Below are positions 35,932 to 48,646 of a stretch of 64,000 nt of DNA, piece by piece. The notes beneath the pieces are model-generated. The model searched no databases, was not told the DNA's origin, and saw nothing but the letters and a program-made list of their open reading frames with translations. The stretch is from Cyathus striatus. Lineage: Eukaryota; Basidiomycota; Agaricomycetes; Agaricales; Nidulariaceae. The stretch's first letter is position 1. Every line of letters starts with the position of its first letter. The translations under genes and the position numbers were made by a program. The stretch covers positions 992,001 to 1,056,000 of the forward strand of contig JAOVFP010000001.1 of the NCBI GenBank assembly GCA_025738555.1. The letters are read 5' to 3'.

Positions 35932-38900
35932 ATGCATATGTTTTCAGAACAGCAGAGAGAGGCACTCGCTACTGCTAAGGCTCTTCTTCTCAGTGGAGGT
36001 ATTGACCCTTCTATCTTGGATAATGCTTCTCCTCTCGAAACAGACACTCATGCTCTTGAAACGGACACTTTTACTCTCGAAACAGACACTTGTGCTCTCG
36101 AGGCAGGTGCTTGCACTCTCGAAACAGACACTCACATTTCTGAAGCAGACATTTGTGCTCCATCTCCTGAGATTCCGTGTTCCTCATCTGCATTACGAAC
36201 CAACAATAAAACCCCATTCCGCATTACCACAGATGTATACATTCATTGTCTACTTGTGGTAGATAAACTTCTGGACTATCGGCTGGGAGCTATTGTTGAA
36301 TATCCGGAAGCAGCATTAACTGCTGAGGGTACTGTCGCTCATCGTTTTGAAATAGATCCGAATGATGTAGGTGATGGTCCCAAGGCCAACATGCAATACT
36401 CACTTGGTGACTTGCATGGAGGGGAAGATAATGTTTTCTGTGCCCCACTTGTGGACTCAGAAAATAAAGAGGTGTACTGCGGCAAGCTAAAAACTTCTTG
36501 TGAGCGCATAACTAATTATTCATTTTCTGTATTAATATCATTACCTTTTCAGGTAGGGGTTTGAAACGATGTGAATATTATTCTGAGCAGATAGAGACAA
36601 CACAGAACAGTCCTTCTCCAGCCGAAATTGTCTTTACAAAAACAATATCTTTTTTTTGTGCTGTGGAAGAGACAGGGTGTTCATTTGATTCGCCTGACCT
36701 CCGTGTTGACTATGGTGGGGACTCAGACAGTGATTGTAATAACACTGAAGAGGTGTCTTCGGTGCTCGTAGATTCTTTTGGCAGCCGACGAAGGAAGAGA
36801 GCTCATAAAGGCAAGCTCTGTTCTGGACAGATGATAATTAGATATGATAAACATGGTCAGCCATGCCTTCAGTGAGTATTTTATGTTATTTTACCTTGGA
36901 TTTTGCTTAGAATATTTGATTATGAGGTGTGAATACCGCTCACAGGCTGATACAGCACATTTAATACTCAGAAACTTACAGGAGTTCAATATTGAATATC
37001 TTACTGCTCTCGTGTCTAAAAATAAGTGGAATATTAAATTCCATGAGGAGAAAGCACATCAAAATGGATATGGCCCGCTTGTTGCATGCAATTTTTGAGC
37101 ATCTCCCTCAGAACAAAAAGAATACTGTCGTAAGTACTACATTGAAACAGTCCACACTTACCAAACTTATATGTACCTGATTTTTTAGCTCATTGGCACC
37201 ACTCTGCAAGTGGTAAACTTCATCGAGGTCTATTGCGGTCATACACTGTGCCATGCTCAGTAAAATTTTCAATTTATACTCCTTATGACCTCTTTAAGTG
37301 TCCAAGGATTGTTATTATTTCACGCGGTGTTCATTCTCATCTTCCTCCACCCCCCGTTAAAACACCACCACCAATTGAGAACTTTTTTTGTTCTATGCTT
37401 TATAAACTTGGGTGGAAGCTGGCTGATGCGACACCAAGAAAAATTATGCTTGAATCTGGGTTTATGAATGATTTGCGCACACATCTTAGGTGGAATTTAA
37501 CCATAGACCCTCCACTTTCTGAACTTCATCCATCACTTGGAAACCTAGATCATGTTCGGCGGATTATTAACAACTTTCAGAAACATTATTTTCCGAAAGG
37601 AACTGGGTTTGAAGGTAGGTCTTTGTACAAATCGAAGCAAAATTTTAACTAAACATACTAAAGGTGCATTACTACTTGCGAGTATACATTCTGGTCTTCC
37701 AGAGGATGAAGTTTATGTATGTTGTGCTGAGTCTCACATAATCAAAGGTGGAAAGGTATTCTATTTGGTCATATGCATGTCTCAAGCAATGGCTTTCACA
37801 CTTCTTCACGCTCGATATATTTCAATTGACACTTCCTTCAAACGTGTACATGGAAAATGGCAAGAATTTGAGATTGAGACGTGGGATTCAGTGGGAATGA
37901 TGTGTACGTTTACTCAATAACAATTCATCAACTTGCTCTCTTAGATACTAATTGATTTTGCAGCTACCATAGGAGCGCGTGCTTTTACAACGTCACAATC
38001 AGCTACTGCACATTTCATTCTTTTTACTCGAATTTTTTTCTTTGCAATGCAGATTACTGGTCTCCCAGTGCAGTTTAACCATATTCATGGTTCTGGGTTC
38101 CATATATGGATAGCTGATGCTCACAAAGGTCAGGCATTAGGTATTTCTCATCATTTTTATCGCAAAACTGTATCAATAATAAATATTTTCTAGGTGCTGG
38201 CATGTATTGCTGACAATTATGTCAGAACTTAGAAGGATATTGTTTAATGGAGACAAGCCAACCACGACGACTAAAGGATCTAGATCCTTATGATCATCTT
38301 TGTCGGTTTTACCGACTTTGCACGGTACACTTTAAGCGGCACATTCATGATCTGCGCAATCAGATATCTAGTGATGTATATGCTGCCATGTTAAGTCTAT
38401 CATCAACTACTCGCCATGATCTTAATGCGGCTATAAACATTATAAAAGCTAGTAAAAACAATAAAGCACGAGGTATGTACTGTATTTCTAGCTTTTGTCT
38501 TATGGGATATGTATTAATGATATATACAGCTTGGATTAAGGACAAAGTCAGCTCTAAATTTGTAATTCCCGCATTATACCAACCAGCGAGCTTGATTCCA
38601 CTGGAAATCTGGCAAGCATCACCATCATCCACTAATGGGAATGAGCAAGCACATCGGAGCATCAACCGAGATGGTATCAATTTGACAATGCTTGGTGGGA
38701 TTATGAGAGGAATGCAGTATGATACTCGCATTCAATCAAGTCATACTTTATATTTTACTCAGGGGATTCATACTCGTGATCAGCTTGCAACTGATTACCG
38801 CCGTTCACAACAGTCTGTTACACGTCATGTTTTATCACAACGTCGTACAGCTACACAATCACCTAGGAAATCACAAAAGAAGAAGCAAATAAATTACACT

Positions 38901-39011
38901 ACGACAGTTCCACCACTACCACAACTGAACTTGGGTTCACCAATAGCCACAAACTCTTTTGCCAATACATCACAGAGATCGCATACCTCAGGTAAGATTA
39001 ACTTAGCTTAA
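35932..39011 (+). pseudogene. MULE-like transposase-family ORF with two internal TGA stops
   Basis: A large ORF family widespread in Agaricomycetes, read here as MULE-like. Exon 1 starts MHMFSEQQREA and has a repeat-rich acidic part. It joins (36499 to 36553) to SCRGLKRCEYYSEQ, then (36871 to 36927) to QCEYRSQADTAHL. A C-x-H-W-H-H-S-A-S-G finger-like block, PPPVKTPPPIE, and LSELHPSLGNLDHVRRIINN lead to YISIDTSFKRVHGKWQEFE, where the first D would be the DDE-type Asp. Then come IHGSGFHIWIADAHKGQALG, LDPYDHLCRFYRLCTVHFKR, and WQASPSSTNGNEQAHRSINR with NLTMLGG, where E may be the last acidic residue. TGA codons at 37096-37098 (before ASPSEQKEYC) and 38211-38213 (after AGMYC) interrupt conserved sequence. 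Without them the gene would be full length. No terminal repeats were found. Confidence 0.72.
36030..36150 (+). repeat. In-frame minisatellite encoding LETDT repeats
   Basis: A degenerate 30-bp unit containing CTCGAAACAGACACT is repeated about four to five times within exon 1 of the MULE-like ORF. It gives LETDTHALETDTFTLETDTC-like protein repeats. Confidence 0.8.
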
Positions 39012-40696
39012 CTTTACACTGGTTAAACTTACTCAAAAACCTTGAGATATATCCTTACAACGACAGCATACTCGAGTCAATAGGCGACCATCTCCTTACC
39101 CTTCAGAAGGAAAGCAACAGACGGAACAGCCAGACCCACTGTTAGATTATTAATAACATTACTAAGCTACCTGTAGCACTGGCTCGTTTAGTACCCTTAA
39201 TCAATACATTCAAAGTGAGCTATGCAACCGAAAGAGAGCGTGGGTACATCTGGTTCCCTGAAGATCCCAATCGAGATGTAACAGGGGACTACAAACTCGA
39301 CCAATCCTGCGATGAAGCGCGTCTTGAGCGCGTCTGTGTCTTATTCGGACGTTTTTCCAACCTTTCTCCGCAGAATCTGCATTCACAAGTAGCCATCGAT
39401 GCTTTTCAATGGCTACTTCGACTCAGCTATGCCCATATGTCGCCCTTGCTACCAAATAATTTTGTACGGAAATCGTGGACGCGTCATTCTCCGTTTCCGA
39501 ACTCTATCCTATCACTGCTATGAAATCTCTTCCGATGTAATTATATCCCTTTTCCTCAGGATCATTCCTCCGGATACTCACAAGTAAGGGTTCCACCTGT
39601 TACTGGGAGGAAATATTGAACGTCAAGAATGGTATGGTCGAAGCAGTAATTCAGATCTAGTCTTGCCTTTTCTGATCGTCTTAACATCCAGTAATTCACA
39701 ACCACTTCACTTTTCCTGGGTTTTTGCGTGATTAGCTGGGGGAGTAATATCCTTGTGATTTCGGGCCCGCTGGGGTCGCGTGGGCAGGCTGGTGCGGATT
39801 GTGTAGCCTTGTGGGGCTCATTTTGTTTCCTATTCGGTGAGGCTTCTAGTAACATCACGTACTGATTTTTGAGTTCATGTTGGCGGCGGGATAAAGTTTT
39901 CTTGGATCTTCCGAACGGTTTGCGCGGAGGGTTGGGGGAGTGTTATCCTCATGTAAGCGCAACCTGAGTACAACTCCGTGAAACTGCACAATACTAAATC
40001 AACCCTGACCATTATATTTCTCTTCCTGTCGGTGAGGATTCTTGTGAATGTCGTATGTCGGGTTGTTATACAGAAGCTTATGACATATGTGAATGAAAAA
40101 AAGAAAGTATCAGTAACTGACCGAGATTAACCTTACGCATGTTTTACTAGATGTATGAATGATTTAGGGCATTAGATGAGTCTATCCGAAAGCATAGAGT
40201 ACCATCGGCCCGTGGTAACACAGTCTACATTTGTGGGCAACTTCACTTCTTAGTCAGCCCGTAATATATGCCCACCCAAGGTTTTGATCCGTCTGATTTA
40301 TGAATATGAAGACAAACAGGTTAAGCATGTGTATACGGACCCGCAAGATGGACTATTATAAATGACTTGTAACGGGTCCCGTGGTGCAACACGAATTTGT
40401 CGTATATAAGATTAGGATGAGAAGTTGTTTTATTGTGGGAAAAGTGATAAGATCTTTTTGGAACTTTTCCCGTTATTGCATTGATCCTCGCTAACCCAAT
40501 TTACACTTCCGCTTCTCACCGTGTACAGTGGCTGAGTGACTGATAGATAGAACAAAATATATATTGAAACTCGGTGTCTGCCAGCTGTAACCGAAAAAAT
40601 TCTGCTTCGAAACTTGGATCTCCGTTTGCAAGTTTCCTATTCAATATTTATATTACTGAGCACTATGACATTTCACTGACGCGGACCCGAGGAAAA
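39012..40696. other. Gene-poor interval with one unassigned ORF
   Basis: An open frame at 39215-39523 reads YIWFPEDPNRDVTGDYKL and AIDAFQWLLRLSYAHMSP. I do not recognise it, and part of it is the dispersed motif at 39270. A TATA-like tatataag lies at 40403. Nothing else is seen. Confidence 0.35.
39270..39290 (+). repeat. Dispersed motif, copy 2
   Basis: ATCGAGATGTAACAGGGGACT. Here it lies in an open frame as RDVTGDYK, the same frame as DRDVTGDSK at 34.06 kb, so the repeat may derive from coding sequence. Confidence 0.7.
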
Positions 40697-42027
40697 ATGG
40701 CGTCAATTGACAATCAGTCTGCCCCAGTCGCACCTTTTCGACTCGGACATCAATCATTGCTGCGCCCGTTACAGCTTCTCGCCAAGCTGCGTGTACGTTA
40801 GCTCTACATACGAACATACGACAACCATGCAGCTAACACGCAGCCCTAGAAGCTTTCTTTCACCTAACTTGATTATTTGATTATTTCGTTCTTCCCTTGG
40901 TTTATTACCTAGCCATCTGCTTCTAGTAGTATAAGCCTATCAATTTTACACCTAAGCAAGTTGGAAGTCCGGAGTATCTGGACATCCTGCTAAAATGGAT
41001 TAAACTCGGGAAAGAATATCCTCGCACATTCAAGGCCCTATTGGTTTATTGGGACGACGTGGAGTCCTCAATAAATTGTTCGATGCGCTCGTTTGGAGTT
41101 CATCAAACTGGCAGAGCATATTTTCAAGTAACTCGTTTCGTTTCATTCTATTTGTGGATCACGAACTGGACCTAAGAGCACTCAAAATATTTGAAATTAG
41201 CTTTAACACCCGCGTTGCAATGATTCCATTGTAATCTGCTGCGAGAGCTCCTATGCTTCGCGAAGTTCGAATTTGGAGTAGAAAGCTGCCGCTGTTTGAG
41301 GCCATCAGAGTATCTGCACATATTCAAGTCGACTCCATTTTTACGTCGTTGTTTTTGATATCTGTTTGCGATGAAAATATCGGAGCGGCAACCACCTACG
41401 AGTTACCCATTGCCATACCGTCCCTTCAGCTACTTCAGATGCGAAATGCGCTTCTCAACACGTGGTTTCTTTTTCCTCGACAAAATTTCTGCACCAAAGC
41501 TGGAGGCAGTTTCGTTCTTTTGCTGTGCTTCACTTTCTTGCGAGTCCTTTGCATCATCCCTTATTCCGCGGTCATGAACTCTGTGGCATATTGAATTTTC
41601 GAACTGTAGCATTGCGGAGAAGGATGTTTTCTCATTACTGGAATCAACGCTCTCACTTGTAGAGCTACGTGTGATTTCATCCGGTCGTTTTACGAACGAG
41701 TTGATCACTATGTTGGTCTCCAAGCCCGAATTTTCTTCTGGCTTCCGTCCAAATCTTCGAATATTGGAGATCAACAGTCTCATAGGAGATCCTTCACTTG
41801 TAGTCAGGGTGCTCTACAGTAGAAGATCACGTACCTGTTTGGAGTACGCAGACATCTCAATGAAGTATTCGGTATACGATGATTTTGAGGATGTGAAGAA
41901 AAGTATTCGCAAACTTGGAAATGTGATGCGATTGTCGTTGAGCGTTTACGGAGATTCTTGGTTTCATAATATTTTAAGGGATGCTAGAAGGTCTGTGTGG
42001 TGGGATATAGATGTATCGGATTCGTAA
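40697..42027 (+). pseudogene. F-box/LRR-like gene remnant
   Basis: It may begin MASIDNQSAPVAPF at 40697. Exon 1 would end at AKLR with donor GTGTAC at about 40793, and join near 40970 to VGSPEYLDILLKWIKLGKEY, with the spacing of the region behind F-boxes. Later pieces are LALKIFEIS-like, ISAPKLEAVSFF, IEFSNCSIAEKDVFSLLES, LRVISSGRFTNELITML and PNLRILEINSLIGDPSLV, which is irregular LRR sequence ending at TAA 42025-42027. Frame changes near 41080 and 41570 have no matching introns, and I could not find a convincing F-box core. A decayed F-box paralogue is the best guess, because the window has two intact ones. The C-terminal 140 codons from about 41590 are open and could still be an exon of a live gene. 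Confidence 0.4.
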
Positions 42028-43978
42028 CTATGAGAATGAATCAATACGCACACGCGCTCAGTCACCCGTTTTAGTCTTAAATTATTAATTTGCACAGTTC
42101 CGAAATCTCAAGTTGTACAGCGTGACTTACCTGCAAAGTAGAACAACATTACTTCAGTGAACTTCCCAAGATCAACTTGTGCAATCTGCCTGTCAGCCCA
42201 GATATATATAAAAAGGTGCTCAGAATCAGTTCCATAGACAGTGGAGCATGTATCTTCATCTTTGCTGTCAAATAGTATATCTGACAGCGAGTAGCAATCA
42301 GAAATGTCCCCGTTATCATAGATCTTCAAACTTTTCGCTCTTTACCTGTCTGGCTGTTGAAATTTTACATCGCGAAGTTAGTACGGTGTAAGCATAATTG
42401 TTGTAGACAATGGAAGAGGATGGTCAAACTTTTTGCCAGGTGGCGCGCCGCAGTCTATGACATCTTCTCAAATCATGAGAGCAGATGTACGACGAAAGAC
42501 AGGAAACAGGTGCCAGCTTAGTCTATCTTTGTGCGGAGGTGACGTGAAGATGAAAATGAAGAGCTGTACTGTACCAAACACTCACAAATCGCCAGTAGCG
42601 ACCCATTCCCTTTGAAATTTACAAGGATGATCGCCGTAGGTTAGGCTGGCGGCCTGGCCTTCAGCTTCATTCCGAGTAGGTATCATTCAGGAAAACGCTT
42701 TTAGTTATACTCAGTACTCAGTTCTCATTGTCTCCTAAAAAAGTAAATTTTCACCTAAAGCTAACAGCAGCTGGTTGTAAGCCAACTGAAAACAAACCAA
42801 TGGTTTGAAGGCACAACTTAAGAGTCGTCCTTACCAACTGTAAGCTTGCACTTTGGGATTTAAACTTGATTTAAACTTATACGTACCTGGCGTCTAAATT
42901 CAATTTAAAATTTTGCACGCATCGCCTGCGATGCCAACGATCTGATGACTGTCAACATACATCAGGGTTGCATCAGGGATTCATTGTATAAAGCCTGGCG
43001 ACCGAGCTCCTCTGTGGTTCACTGCTTCCTTCCTTCCTTCGTAACCTAAACCATGTTCTTAATAGGGCTACCCATCCTGATATTCATCCATCAGGCATTT
43101 GCCATTTGTTCCGGCTTTGAAGTGGGCATAGGGAATCTGATTAATTTGGGCAGGAGTTTGTAGTCCCCTGTTACATCTCGATTGGATCTGAAGATCACGC
43201 TAACCTCAAATGTACCGTCACGTGATCGGTTTGCTCACAGAATGCAACTCAGTTTGAGTGCTACATTAGCACTTAGAGGGCATTTATATGCTAATCTTTG
43301 TGTTCAACATGTAATAAGCTATGTAGTGTAGATATGATATGAGTATATATCATACCCTTTGAAAGGACATAGCTTAACATAGTTTTAAATAGAATCAGAA
43401 GTATTGTTTAGTAAAGTGTTATAATAATATAAATAATACTTTGGTGCAACTTAATACTGCCGTCTTCAAGTTGTAAGTAGCAAGCTAATGTATAATTGCT
43501 GATTAAGGTCTGATAAAGCTGTTAGAAAGTTTTTAACATCTCGGGGGTGCACCAGAATATATATGAACAAAAATAAGTACTGTAGTAAAGTATTATTTGT
43601 AAAATTTAATGATAGGCAGTGGCATGTGTAGAGAGAAAGTACATACTTAATGTCTTTGTAAACATGCATGTACCTTTACACCATGTGAGTATCTTTTTCT
43701 TAAATTACTATAAATTGATTTAATGTACACGCTAGATTTAACAGAACTTTCCATACATTCCTCTTGTTATTATGAAAGGCAGAATATATTATTGAGTTCA
43801 AGAAGATACATAGTGCTAAAACAGCGACCCCATCATGTTTAATGGCTAAAGCAACACACTAAAATATAGCAGGAGCATCCATGCACCTACTAACAAAAAC
43901 GACATAAAATGAGTCAAATAGACAATATACATGGCTCTCAGCCTACATACTTCCTATGTTTTATGATAATGCTAGTAA
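42028..43978. other. Gene-poor interval
   Basis: A 73-codon minus-strand frame (42108-42329, with YDNGDISDCYSLSDILFD and HLFIYIWADRQIA) ends at a GT donor and could be one exon of an unidentified protein. From 43260 on the sequence is strongly AT-rich. No gene is called. Confidence 0.35.
43162..43182 (-). repeat. Dispersed motif, copy 3
   Basis: AGTCCCCTGTTACATCTCGAT in non-coding sequence. The flank GAGTTTGT before it and GATTGG after it match copy 2 over about 40 bp. Confidence 0.7.
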
Positions 43979-44293
43979 TTACTTAATGAGTGGTTCACCG
44001 CCAACTGAGCTGGATGGTGGGAAGCAAATATCTGCAGTGGCACATACCATTTTGGGCTTATTGAGATGTAACAGGGGACTCAAAACTGCACCATATCCGA
44101 GCATATCAGGTGCAATGACACTGTAGTCATGTTTAGCAAGGTAACTGTATTGAGATGACCAGCCCTGTGCAGTTGAAGGAAATCCAATCAAGAGGAGAAC
44201 AGTTGGCCTTCCCTTGTTCGGATTGGGATTATGGTAATAGCCATATGTATACCCCCGTTGAGTGATAACTTTCTTGTAAGATGCAGATTCCAT
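43979..44293 (-). pseudogene. Epoxide-hydrolase-like alpha/beta hydrolase, 5' fragment
   Basis: The first exon is that of a soluble epoxide hydrolase-type protein. It begins at an ATG with MESASYKKVITQRGYTYGYY and continues PTVLLLIGFPSTAQGW, YSYLAKHDYSVIAPDMLGYG. The H-G-F-P oxyanion motif is I-G-F-P here. The family continues with the nucleophile elbow about 30-40 residues after G-Y-G, but here the frame passes into the 18-bp dispersed motif (SPLLHL) and ends 40 codons later at 43979. No Asp nucleophile or His is present. It is therefore a truncated copy, cut at or near the repeat. An intron starting at GGTGCAG is conceivable, but no downstream hydrolase exon was found. Confidence 0.7.
44062..44080 (+). 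repeat. Dispersed motif, copy 4
   Basis: TGAGATGTAACAGGGGACT at the point where the epoxide-hydrolase similarity ends. Confidence 0.7.
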
Positions 44294-45525
44294 ATCAGTA
44301 TGGATGTGAGCTACATTTCATGGTCAAACACAGGTATTAAATACTTCTGCTGGTCTTCATATTCTTAGTGCAATGTTGAAACTCGGGTGGCAAGACCAAA
44401 ATAAATGGCTCCTTTGGGGCCTATCTCTGTGTATTTCATGGTGATCGCCTGTTTTGTGTCATATACCCCGCTACATGAATGTTGGTTCTGTCTTACTAAA
44501 CATCAAAGTTCCGGAATCTATATTAAGAATATCCTAGAAAATGATACATAAGCTAGACTATAATAGGTCAGCATAGCAAAGTTGTGATTGATTTACTAAT
44601 AATAATATAAACTACTTGCTAAGTACGTGGAACCCAGGGAGATTGTAATTTCTTCATGATATAATATCTAAGACAATGGGGAAATCCAAGTCTAGCCATT
44701 GTGTTCGAATCTCTAACACCTTGGAAAATACGACAATGAAATATGGCAACCCAAGTGCACTTTTATTCACTTCCGCCCAACTTCTTCTCAGCAGTGCTAC
44801 TTTCTCTGTACTTTGTTAGTGTGACTTCTGTTGTCAAATACCACTACCATTTCTTGTCCGCACCCAATTTCGCAGTGCCTTCTGCCACTTTTTTTTTTTG
44901 TCAATCCTGCACTACTTTTTTTTTTTTTTGATTTTGTGCTGCATTTCTTGATTCATTTTAGCACAAATATTGCTCACAATCACAACCAGTTAGCGCAAGC
45001 TCTTTGATATCATTGATATCCAGTGAAAATATTATGTATTGTGTATTAAAATAACAGTACAAAACCAATAGCTAGTCTAAACTAAAATGCCATGTTATCT
45101 TTGGATAGGAAACATGATTGTAATGAGAACATGAAATTGATGATTGGTATCTATTACCCAGTCCCAGCACCAGTGGCTTCCACTGATAACACCTGCATGC
45201 TCAATAGGCAGCAGCAGGAATATGGAATGGGGATGACGGAAACACATCGTGTGAAGCATAGAAGGGAGGGCCACCAGATGGAAACGGTGGAGGAAACAAG
45301 GTAAAGAAGATTGCCAGTGTTTCTGTCATAGCAGTGAGGGTACACAGCATGAAAAATATCCAGTGCACTACCATGTTGACAGTAGCCATATTCAATAACT
45401 AAACACTTCCTACTTCCCTAACACAATCATGTAGAAAAACAAATTATAGAACGAGGTACAAGAAAACATAATGCATAAGTGCGCATAGGCTACAAATGTC
45501 AAACAGCGTTCAAGCAAGTTGATAG
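44294..45525. other. AT-rich interval, no gene
   Basis: Poly-T runs at 44889-44899 and 44917-44929 and short frames only. The last bases adjoin the target duplication of the large element at 45526. Confidence 0.5.
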
Positions 45526-45743
45526 TGGACAACCAGGCTCCTAAAACCAGCATGCTTGTATCTCGCTACAACCTCCTTAGGTAAACAAAGTCAAATATTT
45601 GCTTAAGGCAAATAAACCTAAGGGAGGTTCTGCTCAATAGAGCAGCTGGCACAAGTCATCACTGAAATTTCCCCACAGACCCTTGCCATCAACAGGGAAA
45701 TTGACGGTGGAGCATGCCGTGTTCCCACCTTATACTTACCTGC

Positions 45744-46767
45744 TCATGCTCATGAGTGCAATGATCTACAGTTATCTCAGTCTGAGCCTCATACTCTCCA
45801 TGTACTTAAGTATTCTAAAACCTAATAATATGTTTTTGATCTTTCTTGGGTTATACTTGTTAAACGTCGTTAATAGTTGGATTCAAGTGGAGTAATAGAA
45901 TAAACTGGATTTTTGAAAGTTATTGGCCTATAAGTTTAAAGTAAATACATATGAATTGGAATGAATAATTAAAAATAAAGCATCCTGTAGGTATGTACTT
46001 CACAAACAGTTATATATATATATAACTGAATGCTGACTGGTTGTAATGGAATGACATGCCTATAGAATAGTTATGCATTAATGAATGTACATAAACAGTA
46101 TATCTAAGTGGCATAAGTCCAGCTCACCTCAGCTCTCGTAAGTTGAGTGACAACTGAGGACGGTGAATGACTTTTTAATCTACTTAATAAAAGAATATGT
46201 AGATCGAAAATTTAATCACTAAGCCACTGTACCAGATCAATTGGCGAGGAGAGTGCAGCATCCTGCCTAAACAGTATGGCACATCAATAATGCATGTACT
46301 TATTGCATAGACATTGCTTGCGCTCCAACAGGTTGCCTGCCAAAGGCTCATGCTACAGAGTCCATACTGTATATTCTAAAATTACTTTCATCAATCTTGT
46401 AAATCTATGAAGAAAGACTTATAGTATAATCAACCACACTAATACAGATGTTGCAATAGGAATTATTTTAATATCTAGCAAGATACAATGATGAATACAC
46501 CAATGGACTCTTCAGAGCATGTGTCCAGTATATGTAACAACATTTAACAGAGTGATTGCTGATACTTACAAAATGAAAGGCATTCCATATTGTACTTAAG
46601 AGCCATGTGAGCCTGATACTTATCTTAAATGGTAAGTGTACATGCCAGTGCAGCCCAAGAAAGATAAAAAATAAATTATTGAGTTTTAGAATACTTAAGT
46701 ACATGGAGAGTATGAGGCTCAGATTGAGATAACTGTAGATCATTGCGCTCATGAGCACAAGTGGGTA
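45744..46767. mobile_element. 1.0-kb inverted-repeat insertion inside the left arm of the 7.6-kb element
   Basis: Plus-strand 45738-45860 (GCTCATGAGTGCAATGATC, CATACTCTCCATGTACTTAA) is repeated inverted at about 46640-46770. The uninterrupted arm at 52.9 kb runs straight from the CTTACC equivalent to the CCCAGTGAG equivalent, so these 1.02 kb arrived later. Target duplications are not clear. The interior has no coding sequence. Confidence 0.65.
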
Positions 46768-47019
46768 AGCCCAGTGAGAAGTTCATCTAGGGACATCATG
46801 TATAGTCTAGTGAAATCTAGAGCCTAGATGTGACTAGATATGCATATAAAAATGAGAATACCTAGATTTTTTTTCCAGCAACATCAAAGCTCATCTAGTC
46901 TGGTCACAAGTGCATGAAATGTAAGGTTTTCTAATATATCATCTCTAGCAAGGCATAGTCTATTATAGCAACATCTATGTCTTCTTAATCTCAATCTATG
47001 TTACGTACCGATTCTCTTC

Positions 47020-47720
47020 CTGCTTAGAAGTGGTTGCGAAGACACCCGGAGGGTGTGGGAGAACTATAACGGAAACCCGAAGTGAGTACGGGTGCGGAAA
47101 TGTAGAGTGGGAGTGCGGAAAGAACCGTGGCTTCAGCTTGTGTGCTGCGCCGCCTGGATATCCCCAGGGAATGGTTCGTATTTCGAGGAAGATGATATGT
47201 AACCAAGGAAGACGTTCCAGAGTATAAGAGAAGGCTTCGCCACTACACTAGGTAGTGGGAGAGAAACCCGAAGGAAAACCCGGAGCGGGTTTCGGAACTT
47301 AGAGTAGGAAGAAAGTGTACAGAGTTGATACGAATACTGAAGACTACCTATTACATCTGGAAGACTACTTATACTAAGTAGTAACCTGTAGATACGAATG
47401 TAGAAGTATTATACAAAGGACAAGTCAAAGGAGTAAGTAGGAAATGAAGTCTGGGCAAAGCGGAGTAGGGGCGCAAATGACGTGCTCAGAATGAAGAATA
47501 AGGAACTAATCTACAAAGGCCATAATGAAACGTATAAGTAGGAATGGAAGGGAGGAGTAATAGAATGATGACGCGGTGAGGCCGTCATAAGAGAAAGTAC
47601 GTATCCGGGATACCCGATAGAAAACCCGACGGGTTCCGGGTACGTTCCCGGGCGGGAACGTCAGGAAGTGTAAACCCGAAGCGGGTACGTTCCGGGAACG
47701 GACCGGGTATGTTGGAAGGT
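47020..47720. repeat. GC-rich cluster of short palindromes
   Basis: In an otherwise AT-rich area there are many small perfect or near-perfect palindromes: ACACCCGGAGGGTGT (47042-47056), AAACCCGGAGCGGGTTT (47276-47292), AACCCGACGGGTT (47623-47635), CGTTCCCGGGCGGGAACG (47643-47660), ACCCGAAGCGGGT (47674-47686) and GTTCCGGGAAC (47689-47699). No coding sequence is recognised. Confidence 0.75.
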
Positions 47721-48646
47721 CACGTGGGAACGTCGGCACGATGTATCTGGACACGGATATAACAATCTAGGTGTATATTGAATAATCTCTCATGTTCATA
47801 GTGGAATTGGAGAACCGAAAATGACATATATTGGGACTGTATCTACTACACATTACTGGTACAAAGTGTAAACCTAATGTAACCTACTACATATATAGCT
47901 ATATATATGATATTTGCATTATTAATGACTTGCTGTATGCTGTGTAGACATCTTGAATACCACATACCTAGCAGAAGTGTCCTCATCTCTGTCACTTGGC
48001 ACGTACCACATTCTACTCCATTACAAATCCTCAAATGTCATCCACTATGCACTGTAACATGCCCAGGCATATATTGTGCTTGAGCTGCCTTTTGAGGTGT
48101 TGAGGTGACGAGCCACGTCGCAGATGTTCAGTACAATCTGCTGTGAATGTGGGGTAAGTCAGTCTGCGACTATAAACAGTATAGTTACTGTACTTACCAA
48201 TGTTATCAAATTCATCCACCTGAGCACCATATGAGAGAGTGGAGGCTTGAAAAGCAACTTTGGGGCATCTGCTGGCAGTATGAGAGAAAGGGAGGTGGTA
48301 GTTGGGGGAAAAGGAACAGCATACTGTGTTCTGTGAATAAGCCATGATTATATTATGGTGCATGGCACTTAGTTACCACCAACTTTGTGCAACCAAAATG
48401 ACTTTGTGAGAAAATGTCCTATGGCTTATTCCTCTTGCCAAAGTGCTTAGATTGATGAGGGGAATAAAATGCCCAGACAGATTTTTGAAATTTGCAAAAC
48501 TGACAGAGATATAATTTTTGGTCAACCCAAATTCTGCCGCATTATGTAACACCTTCCAAATACGTTAATATATTCCCATGATTTATATATTAGTAATCAA
48601 AGGCTGTTGCAACCACCTCAGGTATCCTTCTGTCAGAGGTATAGCA
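47721..48646. other. Non-coding part of the composite element
   Basis: AT-rich sequence with only short frames. I see no gene or repeat with an obvious partner. Confidence 0.45.

Noticed and set aside
46010..46026. TATATATATATA near 46013 as a promoter
   Set aside because: It lies inside the non-coding inverted-repeat insertion with no gene downstream.
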